From assembly GCA_903933475.1 (NCBI GenBank), contig CAIZKE010000287.1, positions 1 through 5,751 of the forward strand: a DNA stretch of 5,751 nt, given 5' to 3'. Shown in pieces: positions 1 to 5,202 of this stretch. The position numbers and the translations under genes are program-made. The stretch's first letter is position 1. Every line of letters begins with the position of its first letter. The notes below the pieces were generated by a model. That model ran no database searches. It had not been told where the DNA came from and saw nothing but the letters and a program-made list of their open reading frames with translations. The stretch comes from an uncultured Alphaproteobacteria bacterium. GTDB lineage: Bacteria; Pseudomonadota; Alphaproteobacteria; Caulobacterales; Caulobacteraceae.

Positions 1-357
1 ATGATGGGCAAGTCCTTCGGTCGCCCGGTGGTGTTCGAGTGTGTCGGCGCCCCGGGGATCCTGCAGACCCTGATCGAGGCGGCACCCGCTGGCGGCCAGA
101 TCGTCGTCGCCGGGGTGTGCATGGAAACCGACAAGATCGAACCGGCGATCGCCATCACCAAGGAAATGGAACTGACCTTCGTGTTCGGCTACACGCCGGA
201 CGAGTTCGCCCACACCCTGAGGCAAATCTCGGAAGGGATCATCGATGTGTCCACCGTCGTGACCGGCAAGGTGGGTCTGGAGGGTGTGGCGGACGCTTTC
301 GTCACCCTCGGGGACCCTGAGGCGCACGTGAAAATCCTTGTTGAACCTACGAGATAA
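1..357 (+). CDS. MDR-family (zinc-type) alcohol dehydrogenase, C-terminal part, 5' truncated
   Basis: The 118 codons match the C-terminal third of a medium-chain dehydrogenase/reductase, a family of roughly 340-360 residues that oxidises alcohols or reduces carbonyls with NAD(P). The visible part covers the end of the Rossmann fold (VVFECVGAPG at about residues 10-19, then the GGQIVVAGV strand-turn at 31-39) and the return to the catalytic domain (ending VKILVEPTR). The catalytic zinc ligands and the GxGxxG nucleotide motif would lie upstream of the window, so neither zinc dependence nor substrate can be judged. The ATG at base 1 is almost certainly an internal Met rather than the true start. 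The stop TAA is at 355-357, and the next gene begins 8 bp later, which suggests an operon with the small membrane protein and the CMD-family gene. Family assignment is fairly sure; substrate is unknown. Confidence 0.85.
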   Translation: MMGKSFGRPVVFECVGAPGILQTLIEAAPAGGQIVVAGVCMETDKIEPAIAITKEMELTFVFGYTPDEFAHTLRQISEGIIDVSTVVTGKVGLEGVADAFVTLGDPEAHVKILVEPTR

Positions 358-365
358 TCAAGAGA

Positions 366-503
366 ATGACTGATCCGTCCGCACCTGATCCCGACATCGA
401 GGCGGCTCGCATCCGCCGAAACCGGCTGCTGGGGCGACTCCTGCTGGTCGCGCTGGGGCTCCTGCTCCTGGCCCAGATGATCCCCTTCGTCCTGCGCGCC
501 TGA
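366..503 (+). CDS. Small single-pass membrane protein (45 aa), hypothetical
   Basis: This short ORF starts at ATG 366 and ends at TGA 501-503. It is acidic and Pro-rich at the N-terminus (residues 2-12), then has a basic cluster RIRRNR (15-20). A hydrophobic stretch from about 21 to 43 follows, rich in Leu (LLLVALGLLLLAQMIPFVL) and interrupted only by Arg24. The positive-inside rule suggests a cytoplasmic N-terminus with one membrane-spanning helix. Support for coding comes from strongly G/C-biased third codon positions and from a fit between two genes with gaps of 8 bp and 16 bp. The only ribosome-binding candidate is a weak AAGAGA just before the ATG, so translation may be coupled to the upstream dehydrogenase gene. 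I recognise no family and assign no function. Confidence 0.6.
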   Translation: MTDPSAPDPDIEAARIRRNRLLGRLLLVALGLLLLAQMIPFVLRA

Positions 504-519
504 CCCTGGAGTTCGCCCG

Positions 520-1089
520 ATGAGACTTTCCGCCCCCCGCATCGCCCCCCTGGCCGACTCTGAGATGGACGCCGACCAGAAGGAACTCACAGCCCCCATG
601 GCCGCGACCGGCAGGGTGCTGAACATTTTCCGGACCCTGGCCCGGACACCCAAGGCGGCACGCGGATTCCTCGCCTGGGGGAACTACATCCTGTCACGCC
701 GGAACGACCTCCCGCCACGGCAGCGCGAGCTTGTGATCCTGCGGGTCGGTTACCTCTGCAAGTCGGGGTACGAGTGGACCCAGCACGTGGAGATCGGACT
801 TCGGGACGGCCTTACCGCCCCGGAGATCGCCCGTATCAAGCAGGGTGCCGACGCCGCAGACTGGTCGGAGGACGACCGCCTCCTGCTACGGGCCACCGAT
901 GAACTGCACACTGACAAGTTCATCACCGACGCCACCTGGGCGGCGCTTTCGGCCCACTTTACCGAGAAGCAATGCATGGATCTCGTCTACACGGTCGGCC
1001 AATACACCCAGGTCTCAATGATCCTGAACACCTTCGGGGTCCCCCTCGACTCCGGGCAGGTCCTGGATCCCGATCTCAAGGGGTTCTGA
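520..1089 (+). CDS. Carboxymuconolactone decarboxylase (CMD/AhpD-fold) family protein
   Basis: The 189-residue protein has the all-helical CMD fold. The core motif is at residues 70-91: ELVILRVGYLC followed by YEWTQHVEI, with Cys80, Tyr84, Glu85, Trp86 and His89. In true AhpD disulfide reductases this region carries CxxC plus His. Here only the first Cys is present (CKSG), so a thiol-disulfide peroxidase-partner role is doubtful and the YEWxxH subtype is the better match. Members of that subtype often sit in catabolic operons and are annotated only by fold; some are decarboxylases or related enzymes acting on lactones and ring-cleavage products. A GGAG ribosome-binding site lies at 508-511, 8 bp before the ATG, and supports the start. 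It is the last gene of the rightward operon; its stop is 6 bp from the 3' end of the convergent thioesterase gene. The exact reaction cannot be stated. Confidence 0.85.
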   Translation: MRLSAPRIAPLADSEMDADQKELTAPMAATGRVLNIFRTLARTPKAARGFLAWGNYILSRRNDLPPRQRELVILRVGYLCKSGYEWTQHVEIGLRDGLTAPEIARIKQGADAADWSEDDRLLLRATDELHTDKFITDATWAALSAHFTEKQCMDLVYTVGQYTQVSMILNTFGVPLDSGQVLDPDLKGF

Positions 1090-1095
1090 GGGCGG

Positions 1096-1878
1096 TCAGC
1101 GGGGCGTACGCCTCTGGGCCAGGGCCGCGCAACTTGCGAAACCGATCGATCCCTCGGGATCGTGAAGCCAGCATTCGCCCACCGCAACGCCGTCGGTGGC
1201 TTGGTGATTGGCCGACTGGAAGCCGATCCATTCCGACGCCGGGAGCCGGTGTAGGTAAACGGTGACGTCCGTGTTGATGTAGCCGAGGCCCTGGTCAGAT
1301 GAAGCGTGGGCGAAGGGACTGGCGAAGTCTGCGGCGACGGCCACACGCTGGAAGGGAGTCAGGGCGACGCCACCTACAAGCTCACGGACCTCCCGCATCC
1401 AGACCTGCCGGTCGCCCTCGGCACCGAACCCGCCCTTGATCGGCTTCACGGCCCACATGCGCCCCATGGGCGCTTTCGATGGGTCCGGATCGGGGATGGA
1501 GTCCGGGTGGGGTGCATCCCAGTCCCGGGGACTCCAGGTCTTGCCGGGTGGATTCTCCGTCCGCCGGAGAAACTGGCAGGAGGCCCTTGCTGAACTCTTG
1601 CCGCCCGACAGTAGTTCGGCTTCGGCCATCCGGATACGCCCGCCCTCGCGGACCAGTGTGGTCCTGACTTCGATGGGATCGAAGTTTGGCAGGCGGTACA
1701 TGTCGACGGTCAGGCGGGCGGGAATAAACTCGTCGGACCCGAAGGCGGTTTCCAGGGCGTGTCCCATCAGGCCGATGACCACCCGTCCATGAAGAGAGTC
1801 CGGATTCCAGGGGCCTCGTCCGGAGGCCTGGGGCAGGAAGGCTTCACCGTCACGCAGGAAGAAGGGCTGTTCGGTCAT
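1096..1878 (-). CDS. TesB-like acyl-CoA thioesterase (double-hotdog, 4HBT_3 type)
   Basis: The 260-residue protein has the two-hotdog layout of TesB-type thioesterases, which hydrolyse acyl-CoA to free acid and CoA in the cytosol. Residues 20-45 (GRGPWNPDSLHG, then a helix) open the first hotdog. Residues 52-105 give the strands DMYRLP and RIRMAEAELL. The second hotdog holds ADFASPF (182-188), YINTDVTVYLHR (200-211), EWIGFQSANH (216-225) and the end strand near 236-251. Aligned by eye from memory to E. coli TesB, Asp184 matches catalytic Asp204, Asn202 falls at the Thr228 position, and the Gln278 position appears to be Ala251. Activity or specificity may therefore differ. It starts 41 bp after the purC stop on the same strand, so the two are probably co-transcribed; only a weak GGA-type ribosome-binding site is visible. 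Substrate unknown. Confidence 0.8.
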   Translation of the reverse strand: MTEQPFFLRDGEAFLPQASGRGPWNPDSLHGRVVIGLMGHALETAFGSDEFIPARLTVDMYRLPNFDPIEVRTTLVREGGRIRMAEAELLSGGKSSARASCQFLRRTENPPGKTWSPRDWDAPHPDSIPDPDPSKAPMGRMWAVKPIKGGFGAEGDRQVWMREVRELVGGVALTPFQRVAVAADFASPFAHASSDQGLGYINTDVTVYLHRLPASEWIGFQSANHQATDGVAVGECWLHDPEGSIGFASCAALAQRRTPR

Positions 1879-1919
1879 CGGGAAATATCCGGCAGAAAAT
1901 CAGGTGGGTCGGTGGGGGA

Positions 1920-2882
1920 TCAGGACGCGTATGGGGCGAGGTTGCGCCGGATGCGAGCGGCGATGTCCTCACTGGACGGCGGCGGGTCGAAGGCCTGGCC
2001 CGTAATTCGCTGGAAGGCGTCGACATAGACATCGGAGGTCTGCTCGATCATCTCGGGCGGAATAGCCGGGATCGGGTCGACATACGGATCACAGCGCCCG
2101 GACACCCAGCTGCGTACGAAGTCCTTGTCGAAGCTGTCAGGTCTTTGCCCGGCCTCGAAGCGCTGTTCATAGCTGTCGGACATCCAGTATCGGCTTGAAT
2201 CCGGAGTGTGGATCTCGTCGGCGAGCAGGATGCGCCCGTCCGGGTCGAGGCCGAACTCGTACTTCGTGTCCGCCAGGATGAGACCGCGTTCCGCCGCCAG
2301 GACCTGGCCGCGTTCAAAGAGGGAGAGGGCGCGTGCAGACACCTCCTCCCACTGGGCCGGGCTGAGAAGGCCCTGTTCCAGGATCTCTGACGGGCTCAGG
2401 GGCTCATCATGGCCACCGTCGAAGGCCTTGGAGGTCGGGGTCAGGATCACATTGGGCAGGCGCTGATTTGGCCGAAGGCCATCCGGAAGCCGCACGCCGT
2501 ACATGTCCCGGGCACCCTGCCTATAGAGAGTGAGGACGGAGGTTCCCGTGGTTCCCGCCAGAAAGGCGCGCACGACGATCTCGACAGGCAGGATGTCGAG
2601 GCGGCGCCCCACGACGACGTTCGGGTCCGGGTACTCCAGGACATGGTTCGGGCAGATGTCGGCGGTCTTCTCGAACCAGTAACGTGCGGTCTGGGTGAGA
2701 ACCTGGCCCTTGTAGGGGATGGCCGCGAGGATCCGGTCGAAGGCAGAGAGCCGGTCGGTGGCGATGAGGATCCGCCGGCCGTCAGCCAGATCGTAGTTCT
2801 CGCGGACCTTGCCCCTGTAATGCCCGGGGAACCCGGGAAGTTCGATCTGTTCGAGAACGGGTCGCAATGGCGGGCTGGTCAT
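1920..2882 (-). CDS. purC: Phosphoribosylaminoimidazole-succinocarboxamide synthase (SAICAR synthetase), long type
   Basis: It catalyses the ATP-dependent joining of aspartate to CAIR in de novo purine synthesis, in the cytosol. Signature segments in the 320-residue product are RGKVRENYDL (23-32, the nucleotide-binding loop), ATDRLSAFD (41-49), VRAFLAGTTG (104-113), NVILTPTSKAFDGGHDEPLS (144-163), LADTKYEFG (203-211) and DEIHTPDSSRYW (222-233). At 320 residues it is far longer than the compact E. coli enzyme (237) and closer to the yeast Ade1-like form, with an extra C-terminal region after about 233 that includes a conserved-looking DKDFVRSWV segment. The Met at 2882 was chosen because the reading frame extends upstream to 3101 only across the divergent redoxin gene, and homology begins at this Met. 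It is the first gene of a leftward unit with the thioesterase. Confidence 0.93.
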   Translation of the reverse strand: MTSPPLRPVLEQIELPGFPGHYRGKVRENYDLADGRRILIATDRLSAFDRILAAIPYKGQVLTQTARYWFEKTADICPNHVLEYPDPNVVVGRRLDILPVEIVVRAFLAGTTGTSVLTLYRQGARDMYGVRLPDGLRPNQRLPNVILTPTSKAFDGGHDEPLSPSEILEQGLLSPAQWEEVSARALSLFERGQVLAAERGLILADTKYEFGLDPDGRILLADEIHTPDSSRYWMSDSYEQRFEAGQRPDSFDKDFVRSWVSGRCDPYVDPIPAIPPEMIEQTSDVYVDAFQRITGQAFDPPPSSEDIAARIRRNLAPYAS

Positions 2883-2997
2883 CCTATATCCCGGTCCGTG
2901 TGATTTCCGCGCCGGCCGGACCGACCGACCGACCGCCGTGCAGTAGCCCAACCCTAACCGTTTTGGCAGTCGTTTCGACCGCCCAGGAGGAAATTCA
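2883..2997. promoter_or_regulatory. Divergent intergenic region between purC and the redoxin gene
   Basis: These 115 bp separate the start codons of two divergently read genes, so promoters for both must lie here or nearby. I could not pick convincing -35/-10 pairs in either direction. The TTGGCA at 2963-2968 would put its -10 over the redoxin ribosome-binding site, so I do not call it. A very strong Shine-Dalgarno AGGAGG is at 2985-2990, 7 bp before the redoxin ATG, and fixes that start. A GACC tandem repeat lies in the middle of the region. Confidence 0.5.
2919..2934. repeat. Tandem repeat, GACC x4
   Basis: Four perfect, contiguous copies of GACC lie mid-way between the divergent purC and redoxin start codons. 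They are flanked by the GC-rich palindrome-like GCCGGCCGG on the left. A short 4-bp repeat in a promoter region can vary in copy number by slippage and change promoter spacing. Nothing in one sequence shows that it does. Confidence 0.8.
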
Positions 2998-3564
2998 ATG
3001 CTTCGGAACGCCCTGCTCGCCACCGCCGTCGCCGCCTTCGCCATCGCCGCTTCCCCCGCCGCCGCAAAACTGGCTGATGGCGCCAAGGCTCCAGACTTCA
3101 CCGCCCCCGCCTACCTGGCCGGCAATGCCTTCACCTACAAGCTGGCCGACAGCCTGAAGAAGGGGCCCGTGGTCCTGTACTTCTTCCCGTCTGCCTACAC
3201 CTCGGGCTGCAATGTCGAAGCACACCTGTTCTCCGAGGCTGTGGATGAATTCAGGGCCAATGGGGCGACCGTGATCGGCGTCACCTCCGGCAAGCTCGAG
3301 CGGCTCGCCGAGTTCTCCAAGGACACCGAGAGCTGCGGTGGCAAGTTCCCCGTGGCGGCGGATCCGGGCGCTGCAATCGCCAAGCGCTACGACGCCCCCA
3401 TGAGCATGAAGGGAATGTCGATGCCGGGCCTCTCGGGCCGTGTGTCCTACGTGATCGCGCCCGACGGCTCTGTGATCCACGCTTACGACAACCTCAATCC
3501 CAATGACCACGTCGAACAGACCCTCGGCGCCGTCAAGGCCTGGAAGGCCGGCAAGCGGAAGTAG
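2998..3564 (+). CDS. Exported peroxiredoxin-like redoxin (AhpC/TSA family)
   Basis: The 188-residue protein has a Sec signal peptide: hydrophobic LLATAVAAFAIAA, then SPAAA with probable cleavage after Ala23. The mature part is a redoxin domain that most likely acts in the periplasm, reducing peroxides with thiols. The family entry motif GAKAPDFTAP is at 28-37. The peroxidatic site is the complete P-x3-T-x2-C pattern PSAYTSGC, with Pro64, Thr68 and Cys71, followed by Glu74. Arg148 in GRVSYVIAPDG matches the conserved active-site Arg. The only other cysteine is Cys113 (ESCGG), a possible resolving residue, but it is not at the C-x4-C position usual in BCP/PrxQ. A Met-rich loop, MSMKGMSMPG, lies at 135-144. 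AGGAGG at 2985-2990 supports the start. It reads divergently from purC and is followed by a terminator-like hairpin, so it is probably monocistronic. Confidence 0.88.
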   Translation: MLRNALLATAVAAFAIAASPAAAKLADGAKAPDFTAPAYLAGNAFTYKLADSLKKGPVVLYFFPSAYTSGCNVEAHLFSEAVDEFRANGATVIGVTSGKLERLAEFSKDTESCGGKFPVAADPGAAIAKRYDAPMSMKGMSMPGLSGRVSYVIAPDGSVIHAYDNLNPNDHVEQTLGAVKAWKAGKRK

Positions 3565-3580
3565 GACTCGCGAAGCCCGC

Positions 3581-3636
3581 GTGGGGCCGGAACCGGACAG
3601 GACGCCCGTCTTCCTTGCACCCGGCCCCGCTTTCCT
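3581..3636 (+). terminator. Candidate intrinsic terminator after the redoxin gene
   Basis: GGGGCCGG at 3583-3590 pairs perfectly with CCGGCCCC at 3621-3628, and the stem can be extended by a G-U and a G-C pair. A pyrimidine-rich TTTCCT at 3631-3636 follows. The 30-nt loop is larger than normal and the T-run is interrupted, so efficiency is uncertain. Its position 17 bp after the redoxin stop fits a terminator separating that gene from the ribosomal operon. Confidence 0.5.
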
Positions 3637-3780
3637 CTAAGGACCGCGTCTTCAACGGAAGGCGGTCACGGGTTGGAGCGCCAAAGGGACGGGAAAGCCC
3701 CGTCCGCCAGCCCGGGATCCATCGTATCCTCCGGTTACCCGCCGAAGGACTCGCCGCCCTCCAAATGGGATAAAGGACAC
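3637..3780 (+). promoter_or_regulatory. Structured rpsF leader, candidate S6:S18 autoregulatory RNA
   Basis: Three hairpins can be drawn in the 144 bp before rpsF. Hairpin A is GACCGC (3642-3647) with GCGGTC (3662-3667), with an inner CTTC/GAAG stem around an AACG tetraloop. Hairpin B is GGACGGG (3687-3693) with CCCGTCC (3699-3705). Hairpin C is TCCTCCGG (3727-3734) with CCGAAGGA (3742-3749), with one C-A mismatch. An outer pairing of ATCCAT (3717-3722) with ATGGGAT (3765-3771), with one bulged G, could enclose hairpin C and end one base before the AAGGA ribosome-binding site (3773-3777). Many bacteria control the rpsF operon with an S6:S18-binding leader containing a CCG trinucleotide that mimics 16S rRNA. 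Hairpin C carries CCG in both strands. That it binds S6:S18 is inference. No clear promoter was identified here. Confidence 0.45.
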
Positions 3781-4146
3781 ATGGCGCTCTACGAGCACGT
3801 CGTCATTTCGCGGCAGGATATTTCGCCGCAGCAGGCCGAAGCCCTGAACGATCAGATCAAGGCGGTCATCGAGGAACACGGCGGTGCCGTGGCCAAGATT
3901 GAGTACTGGGGCCTGCGCAACCTGACCTACCGGATCAAGAAGAACCGCAAGGGTCACTATTCTCTTCTCGCCCTCGACTCACCGTCCCCCGCCGTGAAGG
4001 AAATGGAGAGGCAGTTGTCCCTGAATGAGGACGTGCTGCGCTTCATGACGATCCGCGTCGAGGAACTCGATCTCGAGTTGTCCCCGATCCTCGCCCGCCG
4101 CGACCGCGAACGCGAGCGCGAACCCCGCCGCGACGACTCGTACTGA
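3781..4146 (+). CDS. rpsF: 30S ribosomal protein S6
   Basis: The product is 121 residues, slightly shorter than E. coli S6. It binds the central domain of 16S rRNA as a heterodimer with S18. The N-terminal strand MALYEHVVISR, the helix PQQAEALNDQIKAVIEEHGG (16-35) and the core motif EYWGLRNLTYRIKKNRKGHY (41-60) identify S6. Residues 72-96 (VKEMERQLSLNEDVLRFM and IRVEE) complete the ferredoxin-like fold. The tail from about 106 is a charged Arg/Asp/Glu run. The frame is open back to a TTG at 3673, but the family start is the ATG at 3781, which has an AAGGA site at 3773-3777 with unusually tight 3-bp spacing. It is the first gene of a three-gene ribosomal operon, 17 bp before rpsR. Confidence 0.97.
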   Translation: MALYEHVVISRQDISPQQAEALNDQIKAVIEEHGGAVAKIEYWGLRNLTYRIKKNRKGHYSLLALDSPSPAVKEMERQLSLNEDVLRFMTIRVEELDLELSPILARRDREREREPRRDDSY

Positions 4147-4163
4147 GACCGGAGGCCGAACCC

Positions 4164-4427
4164 ATGACCGACGAAACCGCAGCCGCCGCGCCCGCCGCGT
4201 CCGCCCGCCGCCCCTTCTTCCGCCGCCGGAAGGTCTGCCCGTTCTCGGGCGCCGGCGCTCCGAAGATCGACTACAAGGACGTAAAGCTCCTGCAGCGCTA
4301 TATTTCCGAGCGCGGCAAGATCGTGCCGTCCCGCATCACCGCCGTGTCGGCCAAGAAGCAGCGTGAACTGGCGCGAGCCATCAAGCGTGCCCGCTTCCTC
4401 GCCCTTCTGCCCTACGTCGTGAAGTAA
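4164..4427 (+). CDS. rpsR: 30S ribosomal protein S18
   Basis: The 87-residue product is the S6 partner in the 30S platform. The S18 signature is unbroken: IDYKDVKLLQRYISERGKIV (35-54), then PSRITAVSAKKQRELARAIK (55-74) and ARFLALLPYV (76-85). The N-terminus has an Ala-rich extension (residues 5-13) before the basic RRPFFRRRKVCPF patch (15-27), as is common in alphaproteobacterial S18. A GGAGG site at 4151-4155, 8 bp before the ATG, supports the start. It sits 17 bp after rpsF and 12 bp before rplI. Many alphaproteobacteria place a DUF2232 membrane protein gene between rpsR and rplI; none is present here. Confidence 0.98.
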   Translation: MTDETAAAAPAASARRPFFRRRKVCPFSGAGAPKIDYKDVKLLQRYISERGKIVPSRITAVSAKKQRELARAIKRARFLALLPYVVK

Positions 4428-4439
4428 GGAGATCCGAAC

Positions 4440-5021
4440 ATGAAGGTTATTCTTCTGGAGCGGGTCGAAGGCCGCGGCGCCCTTGGCGACGTGGTCACCG
4501 TCAAGGACGGTTTCGCCCGTAACTTCCTCCTCCCCCGAGGCAAGGCCCTGCGCGCCAATGCGTCGAGCATGAAGGTGTTCGAGGCCCAGCGCGCCGAACT
4601 CGAGGCGCGCAACCAGCGCACCCGGGAACAAGCCTCCAATACCGGGGAATCCCTGGATGGTACCGCCTACAACCTCATCCGCCAGGCGGGTGAGAGCGGC
4701 CAGCTCTACGGCTCGGTCAGCGGCCGGGACGTCTCCGACATCATCAATGCGGGCGGAGGCAAGGTCGAGCGCTCGATGGTGGTGCTGGACAAGCCCATCA
4801 AGACCCTCGGTCTCCACGAGGTAAAGGTGAAGCTGCACGCGGAAGTCACCGTAACCGTCACCCTGAACATCGCCCGGTCCGAGGACGAAGCCATGCGTCA
4901 GGCCCGGGGCGAGAACATCATAGAGTCCCAGTTCGCTGAGGACCGGGCGGCGGCCGAAGAAACAGCCCATGACATGCTCGCGGGCGGCGCCGGCAAGCAA
5001 GAAGGCGATTACGAAGGCTGA
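4440..5021 (+). CDS. rplI: 50S ribosomal protein L9
   Basis: L9 binds domain V of 23S rRNA near the L1 stalk, projects from the ribosome surface and helps maintain reading frame. The N-terminal domain (1-45) has MKVILLERVEGRGALGDVVT, then VKDGFARNFLLPRGKA (21-36). A connecting helix rich in Glu, Ala and Arg runs from about 46 to 66. The C-terminal domain includes GESGQLYGSVSGRDVSDII (84-102) and KTLGLHEVKVKLHAEVTVTV (121-140). At 193 residues it exceeds E. coli L9 (149) by an acidic, Ala/Glu-rich C-terminal tail (about 147-193), typical of alphaproteobacteria. AAGGAG at 4426-4431 overlaps the rpsR stop, giving good spacing and likely translational coupling. It is the last gene of the operon, followed by a strong terminator. 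Confidence 0.98.
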   Translation: MKVILLERVEGRGALGDVVTVKDGFARNFLLPRGKALRANASSMKVFEAQRAELEARNQRTREQASNTGESLDGTAYNLIRQAGESGQLYGSVSGRDVSDIINAGGGKVERSMVVLDKPIKTLGLHEVKVKLHAEVTVTVTLNIARSEDEAMRQARGENIIESQFAEDRAAAEETAHDMLAGGAGKQEGDYEG

Positions 5022-5044
5022 TAGGCCTTTTTCAAAGACGAGCA

Positions 5045-5078
5045 GGGCGCGGATCCGAACGGCTCCGCGCCCTTTTCT
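5045..5078 (+). terminator. Intrinsic terminator of the rpsF-rpsR-rplI operon
   Basis: A perfect 9-bp GC-rich stem, GGGCGCGGA (5045-5053) with TCCGCGCCC (5064-5072), has a 10-nt loop and is followed directly by TTTTCT (5073-5078). It lies 23 bp after the rplI stop. This is the clearest rho-independent terminator in the window, and it separates the ribosomal operon from the receptor gene. Confidence 0.92.
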
Positions 5079-5110
5079 GTGCGCCCAGGCCAGTACCCTC
5101 GACATGGATT

Positions 5111-5155
5111 TTTGTGACATTTAAGTGACACATAAAACGGCAGGCGCATACTAAA
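5111..5155 (+). promoter_or_regulatory. Candidate promoter of the TonB-dependent receptor gene, with GTGACA direct repeat
   Basis: This is a markedly AT-rich patch in an otherwise GC-rich window. GTGACA occurs twice, at 5114-5119 and 5125-5130, 11 bp apart, or about one helical turn. The second copy matches the -35 consensus TTGACA at 5 of 6 bases, and TACTAA at 5149-5154 lies 18 bp downstream as a weak -10. A transcript from here would have a leader of about 40 bases, which holds a small CGGGG-CTTT-CCCCG hairpin (5166-5179). Either the repeat is the -35 plus a chance copy, or it is a two-site operator; the sequence alone does not decide. Confidence 0.5.
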
Positions 5156-5202
5156 TGCTTAGCCACGGGGCTTTCCCCGCGCTCTTTGCCCGGAAGATAT
5201 CC

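Noticed and set aside
2409..2903. 164-codon plus-strand frame inside purC
   Set aside because: It is fully antisense to a purC with intact motifs and shows no recognisable domain; treated as a GC-driven shadow.
2883..3101. 73-residue N-terminal extension of PurC
   Set aside because: It would run antisense through the redoxin signal-peptide region and has no likeness to PurC; the family start is the Met at 2882.
2995..3510. 171-codon minus-strand frame opposite the redoxin gene
   Set aside because: The plus-strand gene has a signal peptide, an active-site motif and AGGAGG; the opposite frame is low-complexity Gly/Glu/Val shadow sequence.
3642..3667. Hairpin considered as a second terminator of the redoxin gene
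   Set aside because: It has a good stem but no T-run after it; better explained as part of the rpsF leader.
3673..3780. 36-residue N-terminal extension of S6 from a TTG codon
   Set aside because: S6 proteins begin at MALYEHV-type sequence, the ATG at 3781 has its own ribosome-binding site, and the extension overlaps the structured leader.
3957..5120. Long open frame on the minus strand across rpsF end, rpsR and rplI (387 codons)
   Set aside because: It lies antisense to three certain ribosomal genes; such long shadow frames are expected in high-GC coding DNA, and its translation is low-complexity (Gly, Arg, Ser runs) with no family likeness.
5166..5179. CGGGG-CTTT-CCCCG hairpin considered as an attenuator before the receptor gene
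   Set aside because: A 5-bp stem without a proper T-run is too weak to call and could arise by chance.
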